Shown here piece after piece: positions 1-9,646 of a stretch of DNA of 64,000 nt. Position numbers and translations under genes: made by a program. The stretch covers positions 1,525,001 through 1,589,000 of the forward strand of contig NC_012115.1 of the NCBI RefSeq assembly GCF_000021725.1, given 5' to 3'. The stretch's first letter is position 1, and the number at the start of each line of letters is the position of its first letter. The DNA comes from Nautilia profundicola AmH. Lineage in GTDB: Bacteria > Campylobacterota > Campylobacteria > Campylobacterales > Nautiliaceae. The notes under the pieces are model-generated. The model ran no database searches. It had not been told where the DNA came from and was given only the letters and a program-made list of their open reading frames with translations.

Positions 1-1167
1 AAGTACGGCTGTACCACCGAAATAGAAATTAATTCCTATAAGTTTTACAAGTAACCAAGGCATTACTGTAATGGCTCCAAGATAAAGCGCACCCCAAAAC
101 GTAAGTCTACTCGCAACTTCATTTAAAAATTTAGCAGTTTGTTCACCAGGTCTTATACCAGGAATAAACCCACCTTGTTTTTTAAGATTTTCAGCAATTT
201 CTTTTGCATTAAATACAATCGAAGCATAAAAATACGCAAAGAAAATTACAAAAATAAACAATAATACATGATATAAGTAACCGTTAGGGTTTAATAAATC
301 TCTAATTTGTACTAACAGTGGATTTGTAACTCCACTTAAAACTGTAAGCGGAAACATTAATATCGCACTTGCAAAGATTGGTGGAATAACACCACTTAAA
401 TTCACTTTAATAGGTATATAATTCATAACTCTTTTGAATCTATTTTGCATTAGCACTTTTTTCTGATAAGAAATAGGTATTCTTCTTTCAGCAAGTTCTA
501 CATATATAATAAATCCAATTGTAGCCACAACTATAAATAATATAAAAATCAAACCTATAACAGAAAGTTCTCCAACATCTACAAGATTTAGTGTACCTAC
601 TATTGCAGATGGAATAGCACTTACAATTCCGGCAAAGATAATTAAACTAATACCGTTACCTACACCTCTTTCTGTGATTTGTTCACCAATCCACACAAGA
701 AGCATTGTACCACCCATCATAGAAAAAGCGGTTAATATAACAAATGTAGAAGTATCTATCATAACTGCGGATTCACCCATTTTCCCTGTCATGGAAGTAA
801 GACCAATCGCAATTCCTATCGCCTGCACAAACGCAATTGCAACAGTAGAATATTTAACAATTTGCATATATTTTTGAAAACCTTGAGAGTCTTTTTTCAT
901 TTCACCGAGTTTCGGGAATGTTGCAGCCAGTAATTCCATAATAATAGACGCAGTAATGTAAGGCATTACACCAAGAGCAATAATACTCATACGACTTACA
1001 GCATTACCACTAAACATATTAAGTAAACCTAATGCATCATTTTGATGTCCGGAAAAAAATTCTTTAATTACATCAATATTTACCCCTGGTACCGGAACAT
1101 ATGCAAGTACTCTGTAGATGAGAAGGAAACCAAGGGTAATTAAGATTTTTTTTGCTATTGGATTCAT
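1..1167 (-). CDS. secY: SecY protein translocase subunit (3' end outside window)
   Basis: Reading frame open from the ATG at 1165-1167 to the window edge (389 codons; the family has about 420-435, so only the last helices are missing). The translation starts MNPIAKKILITLGFLLIYR and contains hallmark SecY stretches such as VPVPGVNID near the N terminus, ITERGVGNGIS and GGFIPGIRPGEQT. It is the multi-spanning channel of the Sec translocon. It follows rplO by 4 bp, as at the end of spc operons. No rpmD (L30) is present between rpsE and rplO. Confidence 0.97.
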   Translation of the reverse strand, partial: MNPIAKKILITLGFLLIYRVLAYVPVPGVNIDVIKEFFSGHQNDALGLLNMFSGNAVSRMSIIALGVMPYITASIIMELLAATFPKLGEMKKDSQGFQKYMQIVKYSTVAIAFVQAIGIAIGLTSMTGKMGESAVMIDTSTFVILTAFSMMGGTMLLVWIGEQITERGVGNGISLIIFAGIVSAIPSAIVGTLNLVDVGELSVIGLIFILFIVVATIGFIIYVELAERRIPISYQKKVLMQNRFKRVMNYIPIKVNLSGVIPPIFASAILMFPLTVLSGVTNPLLVQIRDLLNPNGYLYHVLLFIFVIFFAYFYASIVFNAKEIAENLKKQGGFIPGIRPGEQTAKFLNEVASRLTFWGALYLGAITVMPWLLVKLIGINFYFGGTAVL

Positions 1168-1171
1168 ACCC

Positions 1172-1564
1172 TTACTTTCCAGATGTAGTTATGTTAGCAT
1201 CTTTAATTTTATCTTTAAGCTCTTTAGCTTTAGTTCCAATTAATTTAACTTTTTTAGCTTTAATTTTTACAATATTAGCTAATGCTTCCATTGTAATTTC
1301 GCTAAGTTCTACTATTGCTGGGAATTTATCCACGTTAATAGCCTGAGGTTTTACAACTCTACTTTTAAAACCAACTTTTGGTAATCTTCTTTGAAGTGGT
1401 TGTTGTCCACCCTCAAAACCTCTTTTTTTAGAGTAACCAGTTCTTGATTTTTGACCTTTTTGTCCTCTTGTAGAAGTTTTTCCATATCCTGAACCTGCTC
1501 CACGTCCTACTCTTTTAGTTTTATGAGTAGAACCGCATGCCGGTTTTAAATTATTTAACGCCAT
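1172..1564 (-). CDS. rplO: 50S ribosomal protein L15
   Basis: A 130-residue protein with the L15 N terminus [12 protein letters not shown] and the Gly/Arg-rich segment [20 protein letters not shown] that binds 23S rRNA. Family length is 130-145. It lies between rpsE and secY, 2 bp after the rpsE stop, so it is part of the spc operon and probably translationally coupled. Confidence 0.98.
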   Translation of the reverse strand: MALNNLKPACGSTHKTKRVGRGAGSGYGKTSTRGQKGQKSRTGYSKKRGFEGGQQPLQRRLPKVGFKSRVVKPQAINVDKFPAIVELSEITMEALANIVKIKAKKVKLIGTKAKELKDKIKDANITTSGK

Positions 1565-1566
1565 GA

Positions 1567-2043
1567 TTACGCCTTTTTGCTTTTAATCATTTTTAGAGCT
1601 TCTACAGTAGCTCTAACTAAGTTGTGTGGTTCGTTTGAACCTAATGATTTAGAAAGAATATCTTTAATACCAACAAGTTCAAGTACCGGTCTTACCGCAC
1701 CACCGGCGATCAGCCCTGTACCCTCACTTGCCGGTTTAAGTAAAATTTTAGATGCATTATATTTAGCTTGAACGTCATGATTAATTGTATTACCATGAAT
1801 ACCGTTAATTTCAACCAAGTTTTTAAATGCATCATCAATAGCTTTTTTAATTGCATCTGGAACTTCTTTTGCTTTACCAGTTCCGATTCCAACTATACCT
1901 TTTTTGTTTCCTACAACTACTAAAGCGTTAAATCTGAATCTTCTACCACCTTTAACAACTTTAGTAATTCTTCCGATATTAACAACTACTTCTTCAAATT
2001 CTTCTCTATTATAATCTCTAATTACTTGAGCTTTTTTAGCCAT
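1567..2043 (-). CDS. rpsE: 30S ribosomal protein S5
   Basis: A 158-residue S5 protein. The double-stranded RNA-binding N-terminal domain carries [14 protein letters not shown], and the C-terminal domain has [19 protein letters not shown] and the ending NPHNLVRAT-like [14 protein letters not shown]. It contributes to decoding accuracy in the small subunit. It follows rplR by 16 bp. Confidence 0.98.
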   Translation of the reverse strand: MAKKAQVIRDYNREEFEEVVVNIGRITKVVKGGRRFRFNALVVVGNKKGIVGIGTGKAKEVPDAIKKAIDDAFKNLVEINGIHGNTINHDVQAKYNASKILLKPASEGTGLIAGGAVRPVLELVGIKDILSKSLGSNEPHNLVRATVEALKMIKSKKA

Positions 2044-2059
2044 TTGCCTTGCCTTTATT

Positions 2060-2425
2060 TTAAAGTTTTATACCATTTTCTCTAAGAGTATCTGCAAACG
2101 CTGCAACTACACCGTGATATTTATAACCGTTTCTGTCAAATCTAACAGAATCGATATTAGCAGCTTTTAATTTTTCAGCGAAAATTTTAGCCGCTTCTTT
2201 TGCACCATTAATATTTGATGGTAATTTATTTTCTAAATGTGCTGTATTTAAGAATGCCAATGTGTTACCTGCAACATCATCGATAGCTTGAACAACTATA
2301 TATTTATTTGATTTATAAATAGTTACTCTCGGCATATCAGCAGTTCCGCTGATTCTACCTCTAACTCTTCTTTTTCTTTTTAATCTTCTTAAGTCTCTTT
2401 TAGCTAATGCTTTACTTCTTCTCAT
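2060..2425 (-). CDS. rplR: 50S ribosomal protein L18
   Basis: A 121-residue L18, the 5S rRNA-binding protein of the large subunit. The basic N terminus ([20 protein letters not shown]) and the C-terminal [10 protein letters not shown]...[12 protein letters not shown] are typical. Located 9 bp after rplF. Confidence 0.98.
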   Translation of the reverse strand: MRRSKALAKRDLRRLKRKRRVRGRISGTADMPRVTIYKSNKYIVVQAIDDVAGNTLAFLNTAHLENKLPSNINGAKEAAKIFAEKLKAANIDSVRFDRNGYKYHGVVAAFADTLRENGIKL

Positions 2426-2434
2426 CTCTCACCC

Positions 2435-2971
2435 TTATTTTTTAGCTGTTTTACCAGCTTTTCTGATAATATGTTCATCAACATATTTAACACCTTTACC
2501 TTTGTAAGGCTCAGGTTTTCTAAAGCTTCTGATTTCTGAAGCAACTTGACCAACTTGTTGTTTATCGCTACCTTTTACAGTAATAATATTTTTTTCAACT
2601 GTAATAGTAATTCCTTTTGGAATTTCAAAGTTTATAGGGTGTGAATATCCAAGTTGTAATTCTAATATATTACCTTTTACTTGTGCTCTATAACCAACAC
2701 CGTTGATTTCAAGTTTCTTTTCAAATCCTTGAGTAAGTCCGATAACTGCATTGTTAGCTAAAGCTCTTACAGTTCCCCACATTGCTTTTGCGAATTTAGT
2801 TTCTTCTACTGGTTCAAAAGTTAATTCATCACCGTTGATATTAACTTTTACAACACCTTTAGTGTCAATAACTTTTTCGTCTTGGCCTTTTTTAATAATT
2901 AATTTATTCCCTTCAAGTTTAGCTTCAAGGCCAGAAGCTAACTTTACGGGTTGTTTACCTATTCTACTCAT
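2435..2971 (-). CDS. rplF: 50S ribosomal protein L6
   Basis: A 178-residue L6 starting [11 protein letters not shown] with two repeated alpha-beta domains and the conserved C-terminal segment [20 protein letters not shown]. Normal family length. Lies between rpsH and rplR in spc-operon order. Confidence 0.98.
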   Translation of the reverse strand: MSRIGKQPVKLASGLEAKLEGNKLIIKKGQDEKVIDTKGVVKVNINGDELTFEPVEETKFAKAMWGTVRALANNAVIGLTQGFEKKLEINGVGYRAQVKGNILELQLGYSHPINFEIPKGITITVEKNIITVKGSDKQQVGQVASEIRSFRKPEPYKGKGVKYVDEHIIRKAGKTAKK

Positions 2972-2982
2972 AAATTATCTCC

Positions 2983-3378
2983 TTACCAAATACTACAGAT
3001 TACTTCGCCGCCTACTTTTAATTTGTAAGCTTCATCGTTAGGTAAAACGCCTTTATTTGTTGATACAACTAAAGTACCGTATCCATTTTTAAATCTTTTA
3101 ATATCTTCGTATCCTTTATAAACCCTTCTACCAGGTTTAGATACTTTTTTTACTTCATTAATAACAGAATTTCCGTTTTCATCATATTTTAAAGTAACGT
3201 TGATGAATTTTTTATTTCCATCTTCAACTACTTTAAAACTTTCAATATAACCTTTATCTTCAAATACTTTAAGTACCGCTTCCATTAGTTTAGAGTGATT
3301 AAGTTGAGTCACTTCTAAACCTCTCATAGCGGCATTTCTAATTCTTGTTAATCCGTCTGCAATAATATCATTCATCAT
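2983..3378 (-). CDS. rpsH: 30S ribosomal protein S8
   Basis: A 131-residue S8 with N terminus [16 protein letters not shown] and the C-terminal [20 protein letters not shown], the rRNA-binding region. In other bacteria S8 represses the spc operon by binding its mRNA; no matching mRNA site was looked for here. The first of two tandem ATGs (3376-3378) has the better-spaced AAGGA ribosome binding site. Confidence 0.98.
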   Translation of the reverse strand: MMNDIIADGLTRIRNAAMRGLEVTQLNHSKLMEAVLKVFEDKGYIESFKVVEDGNKKFINVTLKYDENGNSVINEVKKVSKPGRRVYKGYEDIKRFKNGYGTLVVSTNKGVLPNDEAYKLKVGGEVICSIW

Positions 3379-3390
3379 CTTGGCATCCTT

Positions 3391-3576
3391 TTACCAACTT
3401 GCTTTTTTAACACCAGGGAGTAATCCCTCGTTTGCCATTTTTCTCAGGCAGATTCTACAAATACCAAAATCTCTGTAAACAGAGTGAACTCTACCACAGA
3501 TTGAGCATCTTGTATATGCTCTAACTTTGAATTTTGGTTTTCTTTTAGCTTTAGCTATCATACTTTTTTTTGCCAT
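3391..3576 (-). CDS. rpsN: 30S ribosomal protein S14, zinc-binding type
   Basis: A 61-residue protein of the short zinc-binding S14 class. The four zinc ligands are visible as C24-x2-C27 and C40-x2-C43. The open frame extends 13 codons upstream to 3615, but that extension lies within rplE; the ATG at 3574-3576 gives the canonical [16 protein letters not shown] start. Confidence 0.97.
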   Translation of the reverse strand: MAKKSMIAKAKRKPKFKVRAYTRCSICGRVHSVYRDFGICRICLRKMANEGLLPGVKKASW

Positions 3577-3577
3577 A

Positions 3578-4123
3578 TTACTTTCCTTTTGTGAATGGGA
3601 ATCCGATAAGTTCAAGCATTCTTTCAGCTTGTTTATCGTCTTCAGTTGTTGTGGAAATATTAATATTCATACCGTGAACTCTAATGATAGAGTCATAATC
3701 CACTTCAGTAAATACTAATTGCTCAGTTAAACCGAAGTTAAAATTACCTCTTCCGTCAAAACCGTCTCTTTTTACACCTTTAAAGTCTCTCACTCTCGGT
3801 AATGCGATTGAGATCAGTTTTTGAAGGAAGTTCCACATCATTTCACCTCTAAGTGTTACTTTAACACCTACAGGCATACCTTCTCTAACTTTAAATCCTG
3901 CTACTGATTTTTTAGCAGGTGTAATAACTGCTTTTTGTCCAGTAATAATTGTTAATGTGTCAGCAACGCTTTGAAGGAATTTTTTATCTTTACTTCCTTC
4001 ACCCACACCTGCACTAACAACGATTTTTTCAATGTTAGGAATTAGCATTGGGTTTTTAATATCAAACTCTTCAGCGAGTTTTGCCCTAACTTCGTCTTTA
4101 TATTTTTTTTGTACTTCAAACAT
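3578..4123 (-). CDS. rplE: 50S ribosomal protein L5
   Basis: A 181-residue L5, which contacts 5S rRNA and P-site tRNA. Typical motifs are [20 protein letters not shown] near the N terminus, [21 protein letters not shown] and the C-terminal end [12 protein letters not shown]-like [12 protein letters not shown]. It ends 1 bp before the rpsN start. Confidence 0.98.
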   Translation of the reverse strand: MFEVQKKYKDEVRAKLAEEFDIKNPMLIPNIEKIVVSAGVGEGSKDKKFLQSVADTLTIITGQKAVITPAKKSVAGFKVREGMPVGVKVTLRGEMMWNFLQKLISIALPRVRDFKGVKRDGFDGRGNFNFGLTEQLVFTEVDYDSIIRVHGMNINISTTTEDDKQAERMLELIGFPFTKGK

Positions 4124-4127
4124 CTTC

Positions 4128-4379
4128 TCAGCCTTCTACTTTTTTTACATTTGAGATGTGAATTGGTTTTTCAATATATTCAAATCCACCTTTTGGATTT
4201 TGCTCAGTAGGCTTAACAGCCTTTTTAACAACGTTCACACCTTTAACAAGTACTTTTTCATCTTTAACAAGTACTTTTAAAACTTCACCAGTTTTTCCTC
4301 TATCATCTCCCGCGATAACTTTTACAGTATCGCCTTTTTTGATTTTGAACTTAGGAGGTAAGTTTTTTCTCGCACCCAT
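4128..4379 (-). CDS. rplX: 50S ribosomal protein L24
   Basis: An 83-residue L24 with the KOW motif ([20 protein letters not shown]) at residues 14-33. It is an assembly initiator of the large subunit. Its ATG shares one base with the rplN stop codon (TAATG overlap), which points to translational coupling. Confidence 0.97.
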   Translation of the reverse strand: MGARKNLPPKFKIKKGDTVKVIAGDDRGKTGEVLKVLVKDEKVLVKGVNVVKKAVKPTEQNPKGGFEYIEKPIHISNVKKVEG

Positions 4380-4747
4380 TATAGCACCTCCGGAGCAAGT
4401 GATGTAATTTTTTGGAAACCTTCGTATCTTACTTCTCTTGCGATTGGTCCGAAAATACGAGTTCCGATTGGCTCTTTTTTAGCATCAATGATAACTGCTG
4501 CGTTATCATCAAATCTTATTAATGAACCGTTTTCTCTTTGAACTTCTTTTTTAGTTCTAACGATTACCGCTTTTACAACTTGACCTTTTTTAATTTTACC
4601 GTTTGGAAGGGCTTTTTTAACAGAAGCGACAATAATGTCACCTACTGAAGCGTATCTTCTTTTTGACCCTCCCAAAACTTTAATACACATAATTTCTTTA
4701 GCACCGCTGTTGTCAGCAACTTTTAATCTTGTAAATGGTTGAATCAT
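4379..4747 (-). CDS. rplN: 50S ribosomal protein L14
   Basis: A 122-residue L14, among the most conserved ribosomal proteins, starting [19 protein letters not shown]. Located between rpsQ (2 bp gap) and rplX (1 bp overlap). Confidence 0.98.
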   Translation of the reverse strand: MIQPFTRLKVADNSGAKEIMCIKVLGGSKRRYASVGDIIVASVKKALPNGKIKKGQVVKAVIVRTKKEVQRENGSLIRFDDNAAVIIDAKKEPIGTRIFGPIAREVRYEGFQKITSLAPEVL

Positions 4748-4749
4748 TC

Positions 4750-4995
4750 TTATTCTCCTCTCTCAAGAATATCTTTAAGAACGAAAGATTTTCTTTTAGA
4801 AATTGGTCTGTGTTCAATTGCGCTTACAACATCGCCAACATTTGCTTCGTTGTTTTCATCGTGAACAAGGTATTTTTTGAATTTTTTTACAATTTTATGA
4901 TATTTTGGGTGTAAAACTTTTCTTTCAACTAAAACGTTGATTGTTTTATCACCAGTTTTTTTGATAACTTTTCCAGTAATTATTCTTTTAGGCAT
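4750..4995 (-). CDS. rpsQ: 30S ribosomal protein S17
   Basis: An 81-residue S17 (OB fold, primary 16S rRNA binder) with [23 protein letters not shown] and [12 protein letters not shown]. The start codon overlaps the rpmC stop by one base. Confidence 0.97.
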   Translation of the reverse strand: MPKRIITGKVIKKTGDKTINVLVERKVLHPKYHKIVKKFKKYLVHDENNEANVGDVVSAIEHRPISKRKSFVLKDILERGE

Positions 4996-5201
4996 TAGTT
5001 ACCCCTTTTTGCTCTCATCGCAGTTTTAATTCTTGCGATGTCTTTTCTAATTTTTCTAACAAGAGATGTATCTTGTAGCTGCATAGTTTTTAATTTCATT
5101 CTTGTTTCAAAAAGCTCCATTTTTTTCTCTTTTAAAAGATCTTGAAGCTCTTTTTCAGACTTTTCAACAAGTTCCGCTACGTTTAATTTAGTATAGCTCA
5201 T
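4995..5201 (-). CDS. rpmC: 50S ribosomal protein L29
   Basis: A 68-residue L29, a small helical-hairpin protein at the tunnel exit, with the [17 protein letters not shown] region. The ATG at 5199-5201 is chosen because GGAG lies 7 nt upstream; a GTG two codons earlier (5207) is too close to that site. The start overlaps the end of rplP by 14 bp. Confidence 0.95.
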   Translation of the reverse strand: MSYTKLNVAELVEKSEKELQDLLKEKKMELFETRMKLKTMQLQDTSLVRKIRKDIARIKTAMRAKRGN

Positions 5202-5607
5202 TTTCACTCTCCATGCTTACAATTTTTGTTTTAAATGGTAATTTAGCAGCTGCAAGAGTTAATGCCCTAACGGCAGTTTCATTATTTACACCAGTGATTT
5301 CGAAAATAATTCTTCCAGGTTTAATATTCATAACCCACTCTTCAACACTACCTTTACCTTTACCCATTCTCACTCCAACAGGTTTAGCAGTTAGAGGTTT
5401 GTCTGGGAATACTCTAATCCAAATTTTACCTGTTCTTTTCATAGTTCTTGAAAGTGCAACCCTTCCAGCTTCAATTTGTCTTGAGTTGATTCTTCCAAGT
5501 TCCACGGCTTTAAGACCGTAAGTACCGAATGCCAGAGTACTACCTCTATAGGCTTTACCTCTGTTTCTACCTTTTTGCTGTTTTCTATATTTAGTTCTTT
5601 TTGGCAT
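5188..5607 (-). CDS. rplP: 50S ribosomal protein L16
   Basis: A 139-residue L16 starting [17 protein letters not shown], with the [21 protein letters not shown] segment near the peptidyl-transferase centre. The frame has an upstream ATG (5613), but the canonical start is 5607. It overlaps rpsC by 17 bp and rpmC by 14 bp. Confidence 0.97.
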   Translation of the reverse strand: MPKRTKYRKQQKGRNRGKAYRGSTLAFGTYGLKAVELGRINSRQIEAGRVALSRTMKRTGKIWIRVFPDKPLTAKPVGVRMGKGKGSVEEWVMNIKPGRIIFEITGVNNETAVRALTLAAAKLPFKTKIVSMESENELY

Positions 5608-6313
5608 TAACATTTCTGCGTCCTTTTCTTCTTCTTGGAGCTTTTCTTTCAGGCGTTGCTGTATCGTCTGAATTCATTTTTCTTTGAAGAACTTCACCTT
5701 TGAATATCCAAACTTTAACACCGATAATTCCGTATGTAGTTAAAGCTTCTGCAAAACCGTAATCAATTTTTGCTCTTAATGTATGAAGAGGAACTCTTCC
5801 CTCAAGATACCATTCAGTTCTTGCCATTTCAGCACCGTTAAGTCTTCCGGCAACCTGAACTTTGATACCTTTTGCACCAGATTTAAGTGCAGATTGAATA
5901 ACTTTTTTCATCGCTCTTCTGAATGCTACCCTTCTTTCGATTTGAGTAGCAACATTTTCAGCTGCAAGTTGTGCTGAAAGCTGTGGTTTTCTTTCTTCTT
6001 TAATGTTAAGAATTAATTCTTTATTACCAATTCTTTTTTGAAGTTCAGCTTTAAGAGCTTCTATTTCACTACCACCTTTACCGATGATAATACCAGGTTT
6101 AGCTGCGAAAATTGTAATTCTGATTTTTTTAGCCGTTCTTTCAATAATAATATCACTGATACCTGCATAGTAAAGTTTTTTCTTTAAGAATTTTCTTAAT
6201 TCATAATCACCTAATACGTTTTCAGGCATAGTGTTATAATTAATGAACCATCTACTTCTCCAGTTTTTGTTTATCCCTAGTCTTAGTCCGATTGGATTCG
6301 TTTTTTGACCCAT
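5591..6313 (-). CDS. rpsC: 30S ribosomal protein S3
   Basis: A 240-residue S3 starting [18 protein letters not shown], with the KH domain [10 protein letters not shown] (about residues 78-87) and a C-terminal domain ending in a basic tail. It forms part of the mRNA entry site. It overlaps rplV by one base. Confidence 0.98.
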   Translation of the reverse strand: MGQKTNPIGLRLGINKNWRSRWFINYNTMPENVLGDYELRKFLKKKLYYAGISDIIIERTAKKIRITIFAAKPGIIIGKGGSEIEALKAELQKRIGNKELILNIKEERKPQLSAQLAAENVATQIERRVAFRRAMKKVIQSALKSGAKGIKVQVAGRLNGAEMARTEWYLEGRVPLHTLRAKIDYGFAEALTTYGIIGVKVWIFKGEVLQRKMNSDDTATPERKAPRRRKGRRNVNAKKN

Positions 6314-6633
6314 TAGCTTTCCTTTTCAACTTCTACAAAAATGTGTGCTGTAGGTTTTTGGATTCTGCTCGCCATACCTCTAGCTCTTGGTCTGAATCTT
6401 TTTAGATACGGACCTCTGTCGATTCTGCAAGAAGTAATTACTACTTCGTTTGCATCATATCCGCCGTTTGCAACTGCACTTGCAACAACTTTAGCGATTA
6501 CTCTTGCCGCTTTATTCGGCATAAATTCTAATTTAGCAAGTGCTTCTTCAGCATTCATACCTTGAATTTCTTTAGCAATTAATCTTGCTTTAGTTGGGGA
6601 TAGTCTTATAAATTTTAATACTGCTTTACTCAT
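6313..6633 (-). CDS. rplV: 50S ribosomal protein L22
   Basis: A 106-residue L22 with [16 protein letters not shown] and the C-terminal [20 protein letters not shown] hairpin that lines the exit tunnel. The ATG at 6631-6633 is preferred over an adjacent GTG because AAGGA lies 6 nt upstream. Confidence 0.97.
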   Translation of the reverse strand: MSKAVLKFIRLSPTKARLIAKEIQGMNAEEALAKLEFMPNKAARVIAKVVASAVANGGYDANEVVITSCRIDRGPYLKRFRPRARGMASRIQKPTAHIFVEVEKES

Positions 6634-6642
6634 CACCTATCC

Positions 6643-6924
6643 TTACTTACCAATTTTCTTTTGAACAGAACCTTTATGTCCTCTAAAAGTTCTGGTAGGT
6701 GCAAATTCACCAAGTTTAAATCCAACGTGTCTTTCAGTCACATATACAGGAACGAAATCTCTTCCGTTGTGTACGTTAATTGTAAGACCGATCATATCAG
6801 GTGTAATAGTACTTCTTCTTGACCAAGTTTTAATTGGTTTTGGGTTTTTTTCTTCTTTTGCTTTAAGTACTTTTTTCATTAAATGGTCATCTACAAAAGG
6901 ACCTTTTTTTAAACTTCTAGCCAT
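6643..6924 (-). CDS. rpsS: 30S ribosomal protein S19
   Basis: A 93-residue S19 starting [15 protein letters not shown] and containing [14 protein letters not shown] and [11 protein letters not shown]. Forms the small-subunit head with S13. Normal length and operon position between rplB and rplV. Confidence 0.98.
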   Translation of the reverse strand: MARSLKKGPFVDDHLMKKVLKAKEEKNPKPIKTWSRRSTITPDMIGLTINVHNGRDFVPVYVTERHVGFKLGEFAPTRTFRGHKGSVQKKIGK

Positions 6925-6933
6925 GAGCTATCC

Positions 6934-7758
6934 TTATTTCTTTCTTCTTGAGATGATATATTTATCAGATTGTTTTTTCTTTCTTGTTTTGTAACCTTTA
7001 GTCGGCATACCCCAAGGTGTAACAGGATGGTTACCTTTACTTCTACCTTCACCACCACCGTGTGGATGGTCAACCGGGTTCATTGCGATACCTCTTGTTT
7101 GAGGTCTGATACCAAGGTGTCTGCTTCTACCGGCTTTACCGATAGTAATGTTTTGGTATTCTGCATTACCAACTGTACCGATAGTTGCCATACATTCACC
7201 AAGAATATATCTCATCTCACCGCTTGGTAATCTAAGAATTACGTATTTACCTTCTCTACCCATGATTTGGCAGCTGTTTCCGGCACTTCTTGCAATTTGT
7301 CCGCCTTTACCAGGTTTCATTTCAACGTTGTGTACCACAGTACCAACAGGGATATTTTTAAGTTTCATTGCGTTACCAGGTTTAATGTCAAGTCCGGCTT
7401 CAGCCGCCATAACAGTATCACCTACTTTTAAACCTTCAGGTTGAATAATGTATCTTTTGTCTCCGTCAACATAGCTGATAAGACAAATTCTACAGTTTCT
7501 GTACGGATCGTACTCAACTGTTGCAACTTTACCAGGTACTCCGAATTTATTTCTTTTGAAATCGATAATTCTGTAAAGTTTTTTAGCACCAGCTTCTCTG
7601 TGTCTTGATGTAATTCTACCAAGGTTGTTTCTTCCTGCTTTTTGAGGAAGTTTAATTAATAATTTTTTTACCGTCGGTTTTGAAGTTATGTCACTGTTAT
7701 CAAGTGTTGTCATAAATCTTCTTGACGGTGTATATGGTTTATAACTCTTTACTGCCAT
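6934..7758 (-). CDS. rplB: 50S ribosomal protein L2
   Basis: A 274-residue L2 essential for peptidyl-transferase activity. Starts [14 protein letters not shown] and carries the highly conserved [17 protein letters not shown] motif with the functionally important His near residue 229, ending in a basic tail. Follows rplW by 9 bp. Confidence 0.98.
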   Translation of the reverse strand: MAVKSYKPYTPSRRFMTTLDNSDITSKPTVKKLLIKLPQKAGRNNLGRITSRHREAGAKKLYRIIDFKRNKFGVPGKVATVEYDPYRNCRICLISYVDGDKRYIIQPEGLKVGDTVMAAEAGLDIKPGNAMKLKNIPVGTVVHNVEMKPGKGGQIARSAGNSCQIMGREGKYVILRLPSGEMRYILGECMATIGTVGNAEYQNITIGKAGRSRHLGIRPQTRGIAMNPVDHPHGGGEGRSKGNHPVTPWGMPTKGYKTRKKKQSDKYIISRRKK

Positions 7759-7767
7759 CTTCTATCC

Positions 7768-8049
7768 TTATACACTTAGGCTTTCAAGTTTTGCATCTTC
7801 AGGTAATTTAACATAGAATTTTTTATAATCCGGTCTTTTACCTTCGATTCCTCTAAATCTTTTCACTTTTCCTTTTTGTCTAAGTGAATTAACTTTAAGC
7901 GGAGTTACTCCGAAATACTCTTTAAAAATCTCTTTAAGTTGATTTTTAGTCACTTTTGGTGTAGTTTGAACTACAAGCACACCTTGCTCTTGAAGGTTTA
8001 GTGCTTTTTCTGTATACACAATTGATTTAATATCTGTAATATCCGCCAT
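7768..8049 (-). CDS. rplW: 50S ribosomal protein L23
   Basis: A 93-residue L23, the docking site for trigger factor and SRP at the tunnel exit. Recognised by [11 protein letters not shown], the loop [15 protein letters not shown] and its fixed place between rplD and rplB. Confidence 0.96.
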   Translation of the reverse strand: MADITDIKSIVYTEKALNLQEQGVLVVQTTPKVTKNQLKEIFKEYFGVTPLKVNSLRQKGKVKRFRGIEGKRPDYKKFYVKLPEDAKLESLSV

Positions 8050-8052
8050 CGC

Positions 8053-8634
8053 TTAGCCCTTTATAACTTTTTCGTAAGCCGCTTTATCAAAAATAATGCT
8101 GTGGAATACACTTGCATAATAAGCGTTTAATTCTTCAGGTGTAATAATGTACACGTTTGGAATGTTTCTAAATGCTAAAAATGTTTTTTCATCCATTTCG
8201 TCAACAACGATTAGGTAATCTCTTTGGTTGATTTCTTTTAGCCATTTAGTCGCGTCTTTTGTTTTACCGCTTTCGATTTTAATGCTGTCTACAACGAAAA
8301 GTTTTCCGTTTTCAGCTTTTTCATTAAGTGCGTATTTAAGCGCAACTCTTTTTTGTTTTTTGTTTAATTTTTGTGACCAGTCTCTTTCGTTTCTTGGCCC
8401 GTGCGCAACTCCACCGCCAACGAATTGAGGTGCTCTGATTGAACCTTGTCTAGCTCTACCTAGACCTTTTTGTCTGAAAGGTTTTTTTCCACCACCGCTT
8501 ACTTCACCTCTTGTTTTTGTATGCGCAGTACCAGCTCTTTGGTTAGCAAGGTATGCTTTTACATACAAATAAAGGTTGTGCGGATTGATGTTTTGAAAAT
8601 CTTCCGGTAATTGTTTGATTACTTCTATACTCAT
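8053..8634 (-). CDS. rplD: 50S ribosomal protein L4
   Basis: A 193-residue L4 with the long basic loop ([19 protein letters not shown] and [15 protein letters not shown], residues about 39-76) that reaches into the exit tunnel. In E. coli L4 represses the S10 operon through its leader. The start overlaps the rplC stop by 4 bp (ATGA). Confidence 0.98.
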   Translation of the reverse strand: MSIEVIKQLPEDFQNINPHNLYLYVKAYLANQRAGTAHTKTRGEVSGGGKKPFRQKGLGRARQGSIRAPQFVGGGVAHGPRNERDWSQKLNKKQKRVALKYALNEKAENGKLFVVDSIKIESGKTKDATKWLKEINQRDYLIVVDEMDEKTFLAFRNIPNVYIITPEELNAYYASVFHSIIFDKAAYEKVIKG

Positions 8635-9206
8635 TTCACAATCCTTACTCTTCCTAAACTTCCGTTAGCTCCAGGAACACTTCCTTTAATTACAAGTACG
8701 CCCATGTTTTCATCGTACTCTAATACTTCTGCGTTTACTGTTACGTTTTTGTTACCGTACTGCCCAGGCATTTTTCTACCAGGCATAACTCTACCAGGCC
8801 ACTCACAGTTACCGATTGATCCCGGTGCTCTGTGAAATCTTGAACCGTGTCCACCAGGTCCACCTGCGAATCCGTGTCTTTTTACAACACCTTGGAAACC
8901 TCTACCTTTACTTTTGAAAGTAAGTTTTACTTTTTTAGCTTCTTTAAGTGGTTCAATACTTAGGTCTCCAGGTTCAGTGTTTGCAACTTTAAGTTCAACG
9001 AATCTGTTAAACTCTTTGTCAAGTCCGTATTTTTTCTGCATACCTTCGATAGCTTTGTTCAGCTTTTTACCGTTAGCGTATGCAACTAACGCTTTGTCAT
9101 CTTTTATTTCACAAACTTTAGCCGGAACTACTTTTAATAAAGTTACCGGAATACTTGGGATTCCTACCGTCCTACTCATTCCTATTTTTTCAACTATAAA
9201 TTCCAT
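8631..9206 (-). CDS. rplC: 50S ribosomal protein L3
   Basis: A 191-residue L3 with the [20 protein letters not shown] segment and [15 protein letters not shown] loop near the peptidyl-transferase centre. Follows rpsJ by 10 bp. Slightly shorter than the E. coli protein, as usual for this group. Confidence 0.98.
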   Translation of the reverse strand: MEFIVEKIGMSRTVGIPSIPVTLLKVVPAKVCEIKDDKALVAYANGKKLNKAIEGMQKKYGLDKEFNRFVELKVANTEPGDLSIEPLKEAKKVKLTFKSKGRGFQGVVKRHGFAGGPGGHGSRFHRAPGSIGNCEWPGRVMPGRKMPGQYGNKNVTVNAEVLEYDENMGVLVIKGSVPGANGSLGRVRIVK

Positions 9207-9216
9207 TCAATTCTCC

Positions 9217-9525
9217 TTAACTTAATGCCCTAACTTCTACATCAACCTCTGGTGCCAACTCAAGCTTCATAAGTTGATCAACAGTTTCAGGCGATGCGTT
9301 CACAACATCAACAATTCTTCTGTGAATTCTGATTTCAAATTGCTCTCTTGAATCTTTGTTAATGTGAGGTGATCTTAATACCGTATATCTTCTGATTTTT
9401 GTAGGTAGAGGAATTGGTCCCTTTACTTCCGCTCCAGTTCTTTTAATAGCATCTGTAATAATGCTAACAGCTTTATCAAGCACTCTATGGTCATATGCTT
9501 GAAGTTTGATTCTGATTTTCTCCAT
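9217..9525 (-). CDS. rpsJ: 30S ribosomal protein S10, first gene of the S10 operon
   Basis: A 102-residue S10 starting [18 protein letters not shown], with [17 protein letters not shown]. First gene of the run; a ribosome binding site AAGGAAGG lies 3-4 nt before the ATG. The upstream leader holds a promoter -10 and two overlapping hairpins (listed separately). Confidence 0.98.
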
Positions 9526-9546
9526 AGCCTTCCTTTTTAAAGATCT

Positions 9547-9571
9547 CGTGGTTTTTCCACGCTTTTGTGGA
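9547..9571 (-). promoter_or_regulatory. Overlapping alternative hairpins in the rpsJ leader
   Basis: On the mRNA strand the leader can form either TCCAC/GTGGA with a 6-nt loop (9571-9556) or CGTGG/CCACG with a 5-nt loop (9561-9547). Both use the same GTGG segment, so the two hairpins exclude each other. The second ends about 21 nt before the rpsJ ATG. This may be an autoregulatory switch, as ribosomal operon leaders often are; no match to the E. coli L4 site is claimed. Confidence 0.4.
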
Positions 9572-9576
9572 CTGAA

Positions 9577-9600
9577 ATTATAAAAGATTTTAATGTCAAA
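9577..9600 (-). promoter_or_regulatory. Putative promoter of the S10 operon
   Basis: A perfect TATAAT occurs at 9582-9577 on the minus strand, about 52 nt before the rpsJ ATG, which would start transcription near 9570. A perfect TTGACA lies at 9599-9594, but only 11 bp from the -10, which is too close for a normal sigma-70 promoter. In Campylobacterota the -35 is often not conserved, so the -10 alone supports this call. Confidence 0.5.
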
Positions 9601-9621
9601 TGTAAGATATTTTGAAGTATT

Positions 9622-9645
9622 TTTTCCTTAAAAAAAGGAAAAAGA
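9622..9645 (-). terminator. Possible terminator hairpin after the LOG gene
   Basis: Immediately after the LOG-family stop codon the minus strand reads TTTTTCCTT, a T-rich loop, then AAGGAAAAA, giving a 9-bp but AT-rich stem without a clear U-tract behind it. A similar hairpin occurs at 57745-57766. Weak as an intrinsic terminator. Confidence 0.35.
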
Positions 9646-9646
9646 T

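Noticed and set aside
1167-1564. Missing rpmD (L30) treated as a deletion in this genome
   Set aside because: The absence of L30 between S5 and L15 is usual in Campylobacterota, so not reported as unusual.
2751-3041. Plus-strand open frames over the ribosomal protein genes
   Set aside because: They are antisense to strongly conserved ribosomal genes, lack plausible ribosome sites and match no family.
9594-9599. TTGACA as the -35 of the rpsJ promoter
   Set aside because: Only 11 bp from the TATAAT; the -10 was kept and the -35 not used as evidence.
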